Source: Streptomyces thermolilacinus SPC6
Lineage (GTDB): Bacteria; Actinomycetota; Actinomycetes; Streptomycetales; Streptomycetaceae
NCBI RefSeq assembly: GCF_000478605.2
Contig: NZ_ASHX02000001.1
Coordinates: 2,953,895-3,017,894, forward strand
Direction: 5' to 3'
Length of the DNA: 64,000 nucleotides
A program made the translations under genes and the position numbers. Below are positions 44,404-53,297 of this stretch, piece by piece. The notes beneath the pieces are model-generated. The model was not told the origin of the DNA. It did no database searches and saw only the letters and a program-made list of their open reading frames with translations. The first letter of the stretch is position 1, and each line of letters starts with the position of its first letter.

Positions 44404-45479
44404 GCCACGTCATCCAGGACAAGCGCCCGGCCGCCGCCCCCACGCGCCGCCGCTCCCCGCTCGCCCACGCCCGCATGCCGCGCTGGGCCCCGGCCGCGAT
44501 AGCCGTCGGCTCCATCGCCGCCGGTGTCGGCATCGGCCTCGCCGCGGGCTGGGAGAGCCGCGTCCAGTGGGGCATGATCTCCGCCCTGCTGTTCATCCTC
44601 GCCACGTACGTCATCACCACCAAGGTGGAGAACGCCCGCCAGGCCAAGGACCGCGTCGCGACCAGCCTCGTCTGGGTCTGCTTCGTCCTCGCCATCGTCC
44701 CGCTCGCCTCCCTCTCCTGGGTGACGGTGAGCAAGGGCATGGAGGTCCTCGACGGGTACTTCCTCACCCACTCGATGAACGGCGTCCTCGACGCCGAGAT
44801 GGGCGGCGGCGTCTACCACGCGCTGCTCGGCACCATCGAGCAGGTCGCCATCGCCGCGGTCATCGCCGCCCCGATCGGCATGCTCACCGCGATCTACCTG
44901 GTCGAGTACGGCAGGGGCAAGCTCGCCCAGGCCGTGACCTTCTTCGTCGACGTCATGACGGGTGTCCCGTCCATCGTCGCGGGTCTCTTCATCCTCGCCA
45001 CCTGGAACCTGATCCTCGGCTTCGGTCCCTCCGGCTTCGCCGGCTCCATGGCGCTGGCCATCCTGATGATGCCGGTGGTCGTCCGCTCCACGGAGGAGAT
45101 GCTCAAGCTCGTCCCGAACGAGCTGCGCGAGGCGTCCCTCGCGCTGGGCGTCCCCAAGTGGAAGACGATCCTCAAGGTGGTCCTGCCGACCGCGATCGGC
45201 GGCATCACCACGGGCGTCATGCTCGCGATCGCCCGTATCACCGGCGAGACGGCCCCCGTGCTGCTCCTCGTCTTCGGTACGAAGCTGATCAACCCGAACC
45301 CGTTCGAGGGCGCCCAGGCGTCGCTGCCGCTCTATGTGTACGAGCAGTACGCCGTCGGTACGGACGCCGCCGTGGCCCGCGCGTGGGCAGCGGCGCTCGT
45401 ACTGATCGCCTTCGTCATGATCCTCAACCTGGTGGCCCGCGGCATCGCCCGCTGGAAGGCCCCGAAGACCGGCCGCTGA
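44400..45479 (+). CDS. pstA: Phosphate ABC transporter permease PstA
   Basis: 359 residues. Extra N-terminal helices (AAIAVGSIAAGVGIGLAAGW, MISALLFILATYVITTKVEN) precede the six-helix core, as in actinobacterial PstA. EAA loop REASLALGVPKWKTILKVVL. ATG 44400 coupled to pstC. Confidence 0.96.
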   Translation: MSHVIQDKRPAAAPTRRRSPLAHARMPRWAPAAIAVGSIAAGVGIGLAAGWESRVQWGMISALLFILATYVITTKVENARQAKDRVATSLVWVCFVLAIVPLASLSWVTVSKGMEVLDGYFLTHSMNGVLDAEMGGGVYHALLGTIEQVAIAAVIAAPIGMLTAIYLVEYGRGKLAQAVTFFVDVMTGVPSIVAGLFILATWNLILGFGPSGFAGSMALAILMMPVVVRSTEEMLKLVPNELREASLALGVPKWKTILKVVLPTAIGGITTGVMLAIARITGETAPVLLLVFGTKLINPNPFEGAQASLPLYVYEQYAVGTDAAVARAWAAALVLIAFVMILNLVARGIARWKAPKTGR

Positions 45480-45547
45480 GGCCACGACCCCCGGCTCCGC
45501 GCCCGGCATCCCGCCGGACAGCGGCGCACACTTGGAAGTGATTGAAG

Positions 45548-46324
45548 ATGGCCAAGCGAATCGACGTCAGCGGCCTCTCCGCGTACTACGGCAACCACAA
45601 GGCGATCGACGACATCTCGATGACCGTCGAGCCCCGCTCCGTCACGGCCTTCATCGGCCCGTCCGGCTGCGGCAAGTCCACCTTCCTGCGCACCCTGAAC
45701 CGGATGCACGAGGTCACCCCCGGCGGCCGCGTCGAGGGCAAGGTGATGCTGGACGACCAGAACCTGTACGGCAAGGACGTCGACCCCGTCGCCGTGCGCC
45801 GTACGGTCGGCATGGTCTTCCAGCGGCCCAACCCCTTCCCCACCATGTCGATCTTCGACAACGTGGCGGCGGGCCTGCGCCTGAACGGCAACTACCGGAA
45901 GTCCGAGCTGGGCGACGTCGTGGAGCGCTCCCTCAGGGGCGCCAACCTCTGGAACGAGGTCAAGGACCGCCTCAACAAGCCGGGCGCCGGTCTCTCCGGC
46001 GGCCAGCAGCAGCGCCTGTGCATCGCCCGCGCCATCGCCGTCGAGCCCGACGTGCTGCTGATGGACGAGCCCTGCTCCGCCCTGGACCCGATCTCCACCC
46101 TGGCGATCGAGGACCTGATCGGCGAGCTGAAGGAACAGTTCACGATCGTCATCGTGACCCACAACATGCAGCAGGCGGCCCGCGTCTCCGACCGCACCGC
46201 GTTCTTCAACCTCGCGGCGGTCGGCCAGCCGGGCAAGCTGGTCGAGATCGACGACACGGACCGGATCTTCTCCAACCCGTCGGTCCAGGCCACCGAGGAC
46301 TACATCTCCGGCCGCTTCGGCTGA
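45548..46324 (+). CDS. pstB: Phosphate ABC transporter ATPase PstB
   Basis: 258 residues, typical length. Walker [10 protein letters not shown], signature LSGGQQQRL, Walker [15 protein letters not shown]-loop [13 protein letters not shown]. Powers PstCA. ATG 45548 preceded by GGAAG. Followed by a strong terminator that ends the pst operon; no phoU is in this operon. Confidence 0.97.
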   Translation: MAKRIDVSGLSAYYGNHKAIDDISMTVEPRSVTAFIGPSGCGKSTFLRTLNRMHEVTPGGRVEGKVMLDDQNLYGKDVDPVAVRRTVGMVFQRPNPFPTMSIFDNVAAGLRLNGNYRKSELGDVVERSLRGANLWNEVKDRLNKPGAGLSGGQQQRLCIARAIAVEPDVLLMDEPCSALDPISTLAIEDLIGELKEQFTIVIVTHNMQQAARVSDRTAFFNLAAVGQPGKLVEIDDTDRIFSNPSVQATEDYISGRFG

Positions 46325-46381
46325 TCCTCCCGCCCCACAGGCGTCCTGCGGTGCTGCATGGCGGTGCCACCGCATGACGAA

Positions 46382-46416
46382 GGGCCCGCCCTCTCGCTCC
46401 CGGAGAGGGCGGGCCC
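46382..46416. terminator. Bidirectional terminator between pstB and pit
   Basis: GGGCCCGCCCTCTC (46382-46395), 7-base loop, GAGAGGGCGGGCCC (46403-46416): a perfect 14-bp stem extended by the flanking GAAG/CTTC bases. Confidence 0.9.
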
Positions 46417-46518
46417 GCTTCGCGTCCGGCGGCCGTACGGCCCTGGCCCGGCCCCGGCGCCCGTACGGCCTGACGGCGGGGGCAGCCGCAGACGGCCCGT
46501 ACGGCCCGTACGGGCCGG

Positions 46519-47517
46519 TCAGCCGAAGAAGATCTGTACGGCGAAGAAGCTCACCGCCGCCACCGCCGCGGCGGCCGGCATGGTGATGAACCAGCCAAGG
46601 ACGATGTTCTTCGCGACGCCCCAGCGGACCGCGTTGACCCGCTTGGTCGCGCCCACGCCCATGATCGCGGACGTGATGACGTGCGTCGTGGAGATCGGCG
46701 CGTGGAACATGAACGACGCCGTGTACATGACGGACGCCGCCGTCGTCTCCGCGGCGAAGCCCTGCGGCGGGTCCAGCTCGATGATCCGGCGGCCCAGCGT
46801 CCGCATGATCCGCCAGCCGCCCGCGTACGTGCCGAGCGACAGCATCAGCGCGCTGGCGACCTTCACCCACAGCGGGATCGGGTCACCGGCCTGCTCGACG
46901 TCCGCGATGACCAGAGCCATCACGACGATGCCCATCGTCTTCTGGGCGTCCTGGAGGCCGTGGCCCAGCGCCATTCCGGCGGCCGACACGGTCTGCGCGA
47001 TCCGGAAGCCGCGCTTCGTCTTGTGCGGTCCCGACTTGCGGAAGATCCACATGATCGCGGCCATCACCAGATAGCCGATGATCAGGCCGACGAACGGGGA
47101 GATGAACATCGGGATGACGATCTTCTCCAGCACCCCGCCCCAGATCACCTCGGTGCCGCCCGCCAGCGCCGCGCCGACCATGCCGCCGAACAGGGCGTGG
47201 GACGAGGAGGAGGGCAGCCCGAAGTACCAGGTGATCAGGTTCCAGACGATGGCGCCGATCAGCGCGGCGAAGAGGATGCCCATCCCCTTGTCGCCGGTCG
47301 GCGTGGCGATGATGCCCTCGCTGACCGTCTTGGCGACGCCGCTGCCCATGAAGGCACCGGCGAGGTTCATGACCGCCGCCATCACCAGCGCGGCTCGCGG
47401 CGTGAGCGCCCGGGTGGACACGGACGTGGCGATCGCGTTCGCCGAGTCGTGGAAGCCGTTCGTATAGGTGAAGAAGAGCGCGACCCCGATGGTCACGACC
47501 AGAGCGAAGGTGTCCAC
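46519..47517 (-). CDS. pit: Low-affinity phosphate transporter Pit
   Basis: 332 residues, about ten membrane helices. Signature GFHDSANAIATSVSTRAL near the N-terminus and the inverted-repeat counterpart ISTTHVITSAIMGVG near the C-terminus. Imports metal-phosphate with protons. Starts 6 bases after the DUF47 stop, so the two form an operon. Confidence 0.95.
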   Translation of the reverse strand: MDTFALVVTIGVALFFTYTNGFHDSANAIATSVSTRALTPRAALVMAAVMNLAGAFMGSGVAKTVSEGIIATPTGDKGMGILFAALIGAIVWNLITWYFGLPSSSSHALFGGMVGAALAGGTEVIWGGVLEKIVIPMFISPFVGLIIGYLVMAAIMWIFRKSGPHKTKRGFRIAQTVSAAGMALGHGLQDAQKTMGIVVMALVIADVEQAGDPIPLWVKVASALMLSLGTYAGGWRIMRTLGRRIIELDPPQGFAAETTAASVMYTASFMFHAPISTTHVITSAIMGVGATKRVNAVRWGVAKNIVLGWFITMPAAAAVAAVSFFAVQIFFG

Positions 47518-47523
47518 GGGACC

Positions 47524-48144
47524 TCAGGACTCCTTGACGGCGATGGTCTCCACCGTGTTCGCCACGTGCTCGAAGGCGTCGGCCGCTTCCTCCAGTACGT
47601 CCACGATCTGCTTCAGCTTCAGCACCTCGATGGCGTCGTACTTGCCGTTGAAGAGGTGGGCGAGCAGCTTGCGGTGGATCTGGTCGGCCTGGTTCTCCAG
47701 ACGGTTGACCTCGATCCAGTACTCGGTGAGGTTGTCCATCGTCCGCAGGTGCGGCATCGCCTCGGCGGTCAGCTCGGCGGCCCTGGCCAGCACCTCGATC
47801 TGCTGCTCGACACCCTTCGGCAGCTCCTCGATGTTGTAGAGGACGACGAGGTCGACGGCCTCCTCCATGAAGTCCATGATGTCGTCGAGCGACGAGGCGA
47901 GGGCGTAGATGTCCTCGCGGTCGAAGGGCGTGATGAAGGAGGAGTTCAGCTGGTGGAAGATCGCGTGGGTGGCGTCGTCCCCGGCGTGTTCGGCCGCCCG
48001 CATCCGCTCCGCGATCTCGGCCCTCGCGGACGCCTCCGCTCCCAGCAGTTCCATCAGGAGCTTCGAGCCGGTGACGATGTTGTCCGCCGACGCGGAGAAC
48101 ATGTCGTAGAAGCTCGTCTCCCGGGGGGTCAGACGAAAGCGCAC
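47524..48144 (-). CDS. DUF47 (PhoU-like) Pit accessory protein
   Basis: 206 residues, all-helical PhoU-like three-helix bundle with the acidic metal-binding patterns AEHAGDDATHAI and DDIMDFMEEAVD. DUF47 proteins are co-encoded with Pit and are thought to regulate it. GTG 48144 (MRFRLTPRE). Divergent from csoR. Confidence 0.94.
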   Translation of the reverse strand: MRFRLTPRETSFYDMFSASADNIVTGSKLLMELLGAEASARAEIAERMRAAEHAGDDATHAIFHQLNSSFITPFDREDIYALASSLDDIMDFMEEAVDLVVLYNIEELPKGVEQQIEVLARAAELTAEAMPHLRTMDNLTEYWIEVNRLENQADQIHRKLLAHLFNGKYDAIEVLKLKQIVDVLEEAADAFEHVANTVETIAVKES

Positions 48145-48286
48145 GTGGGGTCCTTCGGTGCATGGATGTCGGTCAGGCTGATGCTAGGCGCATCATCCGG
48201 CCACGGCGAACCGGCGTTCCTCAGTGTCGCCCATCGGGCACAGTGAACAGAACCGACCCCGCACAATCCCGCGAGGATCGGTACCA

Positions 48287-48305
48287 TATACCCGCGAGGG
48301 GTATA
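48287..48305. promoter_or_regulatory. CsoR-type copper operator
   Basis: TATACCCGCGAGGGGTATA is an inverted repeat of the TAnACCC-N-GGGGTATA form bound by CsoR repressors. It ends 29 bases before the csoR start, where it would overlap the promoter. Confidence 0.85.
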
Positions 48306-48334
48306 CCCACCCTTTGCGGACAACGGGAGGACCC

Positions 48335-48688
48335 ATGACGACCACCGAGCCGGCCGGCCTTCCGGTCGCGGAGCCCGTCGAGGCCCACGGTGACCACGGT
48401 CACGCGGTGCACGGGTACCACGACCAGAAGGCCGAGCACCTCAAGCGGCTGCGCCGGATCGAGGGCCAGATCAGGGGCCTTCAGCGGATGGTGGACGAGG
48501 ACGTCTACTGCATCGACATACTCACCCAGGTCTCGGCGTCCACGAAGGCGCTCCAGTCCTTCGCGCTCCAGCTGCTGGAGGAGCACCTGCGCCACTGCGT
48601 CGCGGACGCGGCGGTGAAGGGCGGCGACGAGATCGACGCGAAGGTCGAAGAGGCCACAAAAGCGATCGCGCGGATGATGCGCACGTGA
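48335..48688 (+). CDS. csoR: CsoR-family copper-sensing repressor
   Basis: 117 residues, four-helix fold (HLKRLRRIEGQIRGLQRMVD). Cu(I) ligands Cys59, His84 and Cys88 keep the exact 25/4 spacing of M. tuberculosis CsoR (C36, H61, C65). The N-terminus is His-rich (EAHGDHGHAVHGYHD), which may also bind metal. ATG 48335 after CGGGAGG. Autoregulation through the adjacent operator is likely. No copA or copZ adjoins it. Confidence 0.94.
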   Translation: MTTTEPAGLPVAEPVEAHGDHGHAVHGYHDQKAEHLKRLRRIEGQIRGLQRMVDEDVYCIDILTQVSASTKALQSFALQLLEEHLRHCVADAAVKGGDEIDAKVEEATKAIARMMRT

Positions 48689-49123
48689 CTGCTGGACCTG
48701 TCCGAATCTGATCGCCGTGCACCTCCGCGCGGCGCCGCCGGGCAGCCTCCCGGGCAGCCCCCGGGCAGCGTCCGGTACGGCCCCTACGGGCGGGCCCGAG
48801 GCCGGTGCGGCGCCCCGCACGCGGCAGGCCCCGGAGGCGTACGGCCCCTGCGGCTGAGCCCCGGCCGGTACGTCGCCCCGCAGCGGGGCCCGGTCCAGGC
48901 GGTACGGCTGCCCCTCCGGTGCGGGCCCTGGGGCAAGGCTCCGGGTACGGCTCCCCATCCCGTGCGAGCCCCCGGGGGCAAGGCTCCGGGTACGGCTCCC
49001 CATCCCGTGCGGGCCCGGCGGGGGCAAGGCTCCGGGCAGGGGCGCCCGCCCCCGGCACCGCCACCGCCCCAGGGGCACGACCCGTCCCGGTACGGCCTAC
49101 GGCGGGGCGGCGACCCGGCGCGG
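48689..49123. other. Convergent intergenic region with a minisatellite
   Basis: No credible gene. It is dominated by GC-rich repeats, of which the clearest is at 48930-49036. Open frames on both strands here give Gly/Pro/Arg-biased sequence. Confidence 0.5.
48930..49036. repeat. 45-bp period tandem repeat (2.4 copies)
   Basis: A 37-base core beginning GGGGCAAGGCTCCGGGTACG and ending CATCCCGTGCG occurs at 48930-48966 and identically at 48975-49011; a third copy begins at 49021 and stops after 16 bases. Confidence 0.85.
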
Positions 49124-49792
49124 TCACCCCGGTACGCAACGGCCGCGGAGCAGCTCGGCGCCATCGCCCCGCAGCTCGGCGCAGTACGCCGCGCGTCCGG
49201 TCATCGCCATCACCAGGGCGAGGGTGGTGCCGGAGACCAGCGGCCCGGACCCCGCGGTGAACGGCCCGTCGTCCGCGACGAGCCTCAGGCCCCGGACGCG
49301 CCCCTTGGCGAGCACCACGAGGTCCGAGCCCTGGTAGTACTCGGCGAGCCGGGTGAGGACGTCGACCGGGTACGCGCGCCGGATGCCGAGCGGGCGCCGG
49401 ATGTCCTCGCCGTGCACGACCGTCTCGCCGAGCATGGCCACGACGGGAAGGGGCGGCTTGGTGGTGCTCGCCACCACGCGCCGGAACCTCTCCAGCGTCT
49501 CGGCGGGGGTCGCGCCCAGTTCTTCGGCCAGCCGCATGGCCACCTGCCGGTCGAAGTCGAACCGGCAGCGGATCACCCCCGCCATCCACCGCACGGTGTC
49601 GAGGCTCGCGCCCGCGGTGAGGTGCGCCAGCACCTCGCGGACCGACAGCCCGGCGCACAGCGACGGCGTCGCCCACCGTTCGTCGGCCAGTTCCGCGAGA
49701 TCCGCCGCGAGGGCGGCCCGCTCGGCGCGGACCGTCGGCCACAGTCCGGCCCCCTGCCGGCGCGGTTCGGTGGTCGGTTCTGGATGAGTCAT
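49124..49792 (-). CDS. Maleylpyruvate isomerase/DinB-like family protein
   Basis: 222 residues. The DinB-like helical bundle with metal ligands His in VLAHLTAG and His in ETVVHGEDIRRPLG, the pattern of mycothiol-dependent maleylpyruvate isomerase N-terminal domains. Members are mycothiol- or metal-dependent transferases/isomerases; substrate not inferable. ATG 49792 (MTHPEPTTE). Confidence 0.88.
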   Translation of the reverse strand: MTHPEPTTEPRRQGAGLWPTVRAERAALAADLAELADERWATPSLCAGLSVREVLAHLTAGASLDTVRWMAGVIRCRFDFDRQVAMRLAEELGATPAETLERFRRVVASTTKPPLPVVAMLGETVVHGEDIRRPLGIRRAYPVDVLTRLAEYYQGSDLVVLAKGRVRGLRLVADDGPFTAGSGPLVSGTTLALVMAMTGRAAYCAELRGDGAELLRGRCVPG

Positions 49793-49959
49793 ACGATGGC
49801 CTCTCCTGTCACGGCAGTGCCCTGGCCGCCACCGGTACGCGCCAGAAGTCGGCGTCCGGCAGGCGGAAACGTCCAAGGGGAGACCGCCGGCCCGGCCCGA
49901 AGTCATCGCCGGAACGCGAAAAGTTCCCGGAACCGACCGGGACCAGGTGCGGTTCCTGG

Positions 49960-50154
49960 TCAGGCGCCCGGCGTGGGCCCGCTCGGGGGCTCCGTACCGG
50001 GCGACACCTTCAGCACCTCGTCGATCCGGTCGGCGCTGAGCCGCTCGCCGTCCGTGGTGGAGGCGGCGATCATCAGCTCGCCGCACAGCTCGATCTCGGC
50101 GAGGGCCACGTGGTCCTGGAGGGTCTTCGCACTGAGGAGCAGGAGCGGGGCCAC
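49960..50154 (-). CDS. Small conserved hypothetical protein
   Basis: 64 residues. GTG 50154 after AGAGGTGA. The sequence APLLLLSAKTLQDHVALAEI and LCGELMIAASTTDGERLSAD looks globular and helical with a Pro-rich end. I recall similar short proteins in other Streptomyces, without function. Same strand as the DinB-like gene. Confidence 0.65.
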   Translation of the reverse strand: MAPLLLLSAKTLQDHVALAEIELCGELMIAASTTDGERLSADRIDEVLKVSPGTEPPSGPTPGA

Positions 50155-50358
50155 GCGCGTTCACCTCTTCCAGCCGGTGTCGGCTTCCCAGCGTAGGGAG
50201 CGCGACACGGTCCGCGCATGACACGTCCGGACCATTCGCGGGCCACCCAGAGGGCCTCCCCCGCGCCCCCTCACCCCCCGGTCACCACCCCGAGCCCCCG
50301 CTGTACGCGACCGCCCCCACGCGTACCCCCGCCCCCGTCAGCGAAGGGCCGGAGCCCC

Positions 50359-51471
50359 TCAGGAGCGGGTGGCGGTCGCGCAGCCGTCCGCCGTTTCGCC
50401 GCGTGTGCCGATCGGCTTGCTGCGGTCGTACGGGTCCACCTGACCGGCTGTGCCGGAGGGCTGCTCGTCGGCCGCGCCGAAGGGCGGTACGAAGTAGCCG
50501 GTGGGGCCGGAGCATCCGCCGTTGGTCATGTCGAGCGCGTACGAGACGAGGGACGCCGTACCCTGCTCGGTGATCACCTTGGCCGGGTCGTCCCAGCTCA
50601 TCACCACCTCGCGCCGCACGATCGTACGGACGACCTCGGCGTCCGGTCCGCCGTCACCCGCTGCCGGGGTGACCGGGTAGACGAAGGTGACGTCCGCCGT
50701 CACCTCCACCGCCCCCCGGCGCCCTTCCCGGTACGTGAGCCGACCGCGGGTCTTGACCACGTCACCGACCAGCCGCGCCTGGTCCGGCCGGAAGCGGCTG
50801 AACAACAGCAGCGGGTCGGTCCCGGGGGTGGGCGCCGACGACGACAGGGCGGTACGGAGGTACTCCTGGACGTCCTTCTGGTGCGGGTTGAGCAAGGCGA
50901 TCGCCCTCGTGGGCGGCTCGCCGCGCAGCACGCCGGGGTCGAGCCCGGCGGCCACCAGGAAGTCCCGGCTCCGCCGCAGAGCCCGCTCGACCTGGTCGGC
51001 GTCCATCCAGCCGGTGGCCCTGGCCTCCGGCACGGTGATCCCGGCCGCTCCGTCGGCCCAGCGGGCGGCGGGCGAACCCCGGAACGGCTCGGCCAGGGTG
51101 GGGCGCGGACCGGACTCGGCGCCGGGCGCCTCCCGGGGCCTCTCCGACTCGGCGGCCAGCGGCACCCCGCCCTCTCCCTGCCCCCCTGACCAGCCGAGGA
51201 GCTGCTGCGGGAAGAGCGCCACGGCCAGGACGGCCAGGGCCGCCACGAACCCGGCCACGTACCGGCCCGTGCCGCGCCGGGCCCGGGCCGACGGGTGCGA
51301 GCCCCGCCTCTCCGGCCGCCCGGGGCGCTTCGGCGGCCGCGGCCCGGCCTCGCGGTCGTCCGCGGACGGCTCCACGGGAGCCCCGGCCGCGCCGCTCACC
51401 GACTCCCGCAGGAAGCGTTCCCACTCCTCGTCAGGCACGGACGATCCGCCCTGTCCCCCAGCCCCGCTCAC
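50359..51471 (-). CDS. Single-pass membrane protein of unknown function
   Basis: 370 residues. Cytoplasmic N-terminus (about 75; PDEEWERFLRES near start), one helix (YVAGFVAALAVLAVALFPQQ), then an external domain of about 260 residues with WMDADQVERALRRSRDFLVA and VTADVTFVYPV. GTG 51471 after GGAG; longer frames upstream lack coding character. Tail ends DGCATATRS. Family recognised only as actinobacterial. Confidence 0.82.
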   Translation of the reverse strand: MSGAGGQGGSSVPDEEWERFLRESVSGAAGAPVEPSADDREAGPRPPKRPGRPERRGSHPSARARRGTGRYVAGFVAALAVLAVALFPQQLLGWSGGQGEGGVPLAAESERPREAPGAESGPRPTLAEPFRGSPAARWADGAAGITVPEARATGWMDADQVERALRRSRDFLVAAGLDPGVLRGEPPTRAIALLNPHQKDVQEYLRTALSSSAPTPGTDPLLLFSRFRPDQARLVGDVVKTRGRLTYREGRRGAVEVTADVTFVYPVTPAAGDGGPDAEVVRTIVRREVVMSWDDPAKVITEQGTASLVSYALDMTNGGCSGPTGYFVPPFGAADEQPSGTAGQVDPYDRSKPIGTRGETADGCATATRS

Positions 51472-52052
51472 ACCGCACTCCGATCCCGCTCGACGGCTCG
51501 ACACCTGATGGCGTGGCCTCTCGACCGCCCGGCCGTCGGCACCTCGGCCGCGCACCGGTCGGCCCAGAGCCGCTCGCATGATCACACGGACGGCATCGGG
51601 AAAGGGGAGGCGGTGCCCGGCGCAGGGCCGTCTCGGCCATGCCCCGCCGGTCACCGGCGGCGGTCGGGCATCATGCCCGGATGAGCCTGACCGTCGAGTC
51701 CTTGGCGCTCCGGACGATGTGTCAGCGGCCCCCTGACCCTCCGGACCGGACCGGGTCGTGCGCTCCCGTCGCTCCCCTTCGGCACCGTGCGGAGGACGGC
51801 GAGGTCATGGACGCGGAGATCGCCTCCGCGATTCTGGCCGGTCTGGCCGCTCTCGTCGGCACCGCCCGCCGACGGGGCCAAGGCTTCCACCGCCGGCTCG
51901 CGTAGAAGCAGGGGCCCACGCGGGGAGCCGGCCGCTCGGCCGCGCCCGTGGCGTCGGCCGCGGTCAGGCCCTGCCGGGCCAGGGACCGGTGGGGCCGTCA
52001 CCCGGCCGTGGCCGGTGGCTCCCGCACCCTCTGCCGCGGTGCGCGCGGCGGG
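51472..52052. other. Intergenic region, no confident gene
   Basis: 581 bases. A short plus-strand frame ending at 51905 contains MDAEIASAILAGLAALVGTA, which could be a small peptide or remnant but has no convincing ribosome site. Nothing else was seen. Confidence 0.4.
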
Positions 52053-52934
52053 TCAGCCCGCGATCCGGCCCGTGTAGATGTCGCGGTGCGGCGGCAGCCG
52101 TACGTCGACCGCCGTCCCGAAGCCGTACAGCTCGGTCGTGGAGGTCACCTCCACCTCCCGCTCGCCGTTCGCGAAGCTGAACCGGTGCCGCACCTTCCGC
52201 AGGCGCCCCTCCCCGTCCAGGTACGCGTCGAACGGCACCGTGTCCGTGGCGAACCCTTTCGCCGCGGCCTCCAGCGCCTCCCGCACCCGCGGCGACGCGA
52301 CCTTCGCGGCCGCGGCGATGTCGGTGGTGCCCCGGTAGTGCGCCACCCGCACGCCGCCCACGTGGACGGCGCCCACGTAGGTCACGTGCCGGGCCGCCCG
52401 CAGCAGCTCGGCCGCCGCGCCGGGGTCGGTGGCGCCGCCCGTGACCAGATTGCCGTCCGCGAGGCTGGTCGTGTCCACCCGTACCCACTTGTCGGCGGGC
52501 ACCCCGGCGCCCCGGTTCTTCATGTACAGGGCGCCGGGCGTGAACAGCTCGGTGATCCGGCGGCGCGGCCGGTCGCCGTCCTCGGGGAGCAGCACCCGTA
52601 CCCGGCCGTGCCCCGCCCGGAAGTCGTAGCCGCCCTCGCCCTCGATGGTCAGCCGCGTGCCGCCCGTCGCCATCTCCAGGGCGGTCCTGGCCTTCGACGT
52701 ACCGGCCCGTGCCAGCAGCTCGGGCACGGCGCGCACGGTGTCGAGCGGCCCGCCCGCGTCACCCGCCTTCGCCCCACCGGCGGTCGCGCCGACCACGGCA
52801 CCGGCGGGGGGCCCTGTCCCGGCGTCCGCGCCCGGCGAGCACCCGGCCAGCCCCGTCGCCACCGCCGCCACCACCGCCGCGGTGGCGGTGACGGCGTCCG
52901 CGCCGCCCGTCCGCCTGAGCTTGTGCACCACCAT
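52053..52934 (-). CDS. Lipoprotein (LppX/LprAFG-like fold)
   Basis: 293 residues. Signal with lipobox GLAGC near residue 32, then a Gly/Ala-rich linker and a domain with LTIEGEGGYDFRAGHGRVRV, ITELFTPGALYMKNRG and FDAYLDGEGRLRKVRHRFSF. This follows the half-barrel of actinobacterial lipoproteins that carry hydrophobic ligands. ATG 52934 (MVVHKLRR). Divergent from the small gene at 53084. Confidence 0.85.
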   Translation of the reverse strand: MVVHKLRRTGGADAVTATAAVVAAVATGLAGCSPGADAGTGPPAGAVVGATAGGAKAGDAGGPLDTVRAVPELLARAGTSKARTALEMATGGTRLTIEGEGGYDFRAGHGRVRVLLPEDGDRPRRRITELFTPGALYMKNRGAGVPADKWVRVDTTSLADGNLVTGGATDPGAAAELLRAARHVTYVGAVHVGGVRVAHYRGTTDIAAAAKVASPRVREALEAAAKGFATDTVPFDAYLDGEGRLRKVRHRFSFANGEREVEVTSTTELYGFGTAVDVRLPPHRDIYTGRIAG

Positions 52935-53083
52935 CGCCTGCCTACCCCCAACACCGTGCCGCTGCCTGCCGAAACCCCCGCCCTTCGGCCCGCGGCCTCG
53001 GTGACCGGGGGACGACCCACTCGCATAACGACCGCTCCCGCCGCCCGTCACGCCCGCCCCCCGGGCCCCGGTACCGTGGACGT

Positions 53084-53293
53084 GTGCACCCGCATGACGC
53101 GCCCTCGCCGCCGCCGGTCACCGGCGGCGCCCCGCACCACGCCCCGCACCACGCGACCGCCACCGAACGCGGCGCCTTCGCCCTCGCGCGCTGCGCCTGC
53201 GGCTGGTCGGGCCCGGCCCGCCGCTCCCGCGAAAGGGCCCGTACGGACGCCGTCACGCACATGTCGGAAGCGGGTCTTCCCGTGCGACAGTGA
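53084..53293 (+). CDS. Small hypothetical protein with CxCGW motif
   Basis: 69 residues. His/Pro/Ala-rich start, then GAFALARCACGWSGPARRSR with a possible CxC metal site. I recall similar short ORFs in other Streptomyces. GTG 53084, weak ribosome site. It ends 5 bases before the FAD oxidase start, so may be co-transcribed. Confidence 0.55.
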   Translation: MHPHDAPSPPPVTGGAPHHAPHHATATERGAFALARCACGWSGPARRSRERARTDAVTHMSEAGLPVRQ

Positions 53294-53297
53294 CGCC

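Noticed and set aside
46420..46520. CGTACGG-rich repeats after pstB as an attachment site or array
   Set aside because: Short, irregularly spaced copies of a common Streptomyces intergenic word; no duplicated flanks.
51639..51905. Small ORF ending MDAEIASAILAGLAALVGTA...
   Set aside because: No convincing ribosome site, and the upstream half looks non-coding; kept only as a remark.
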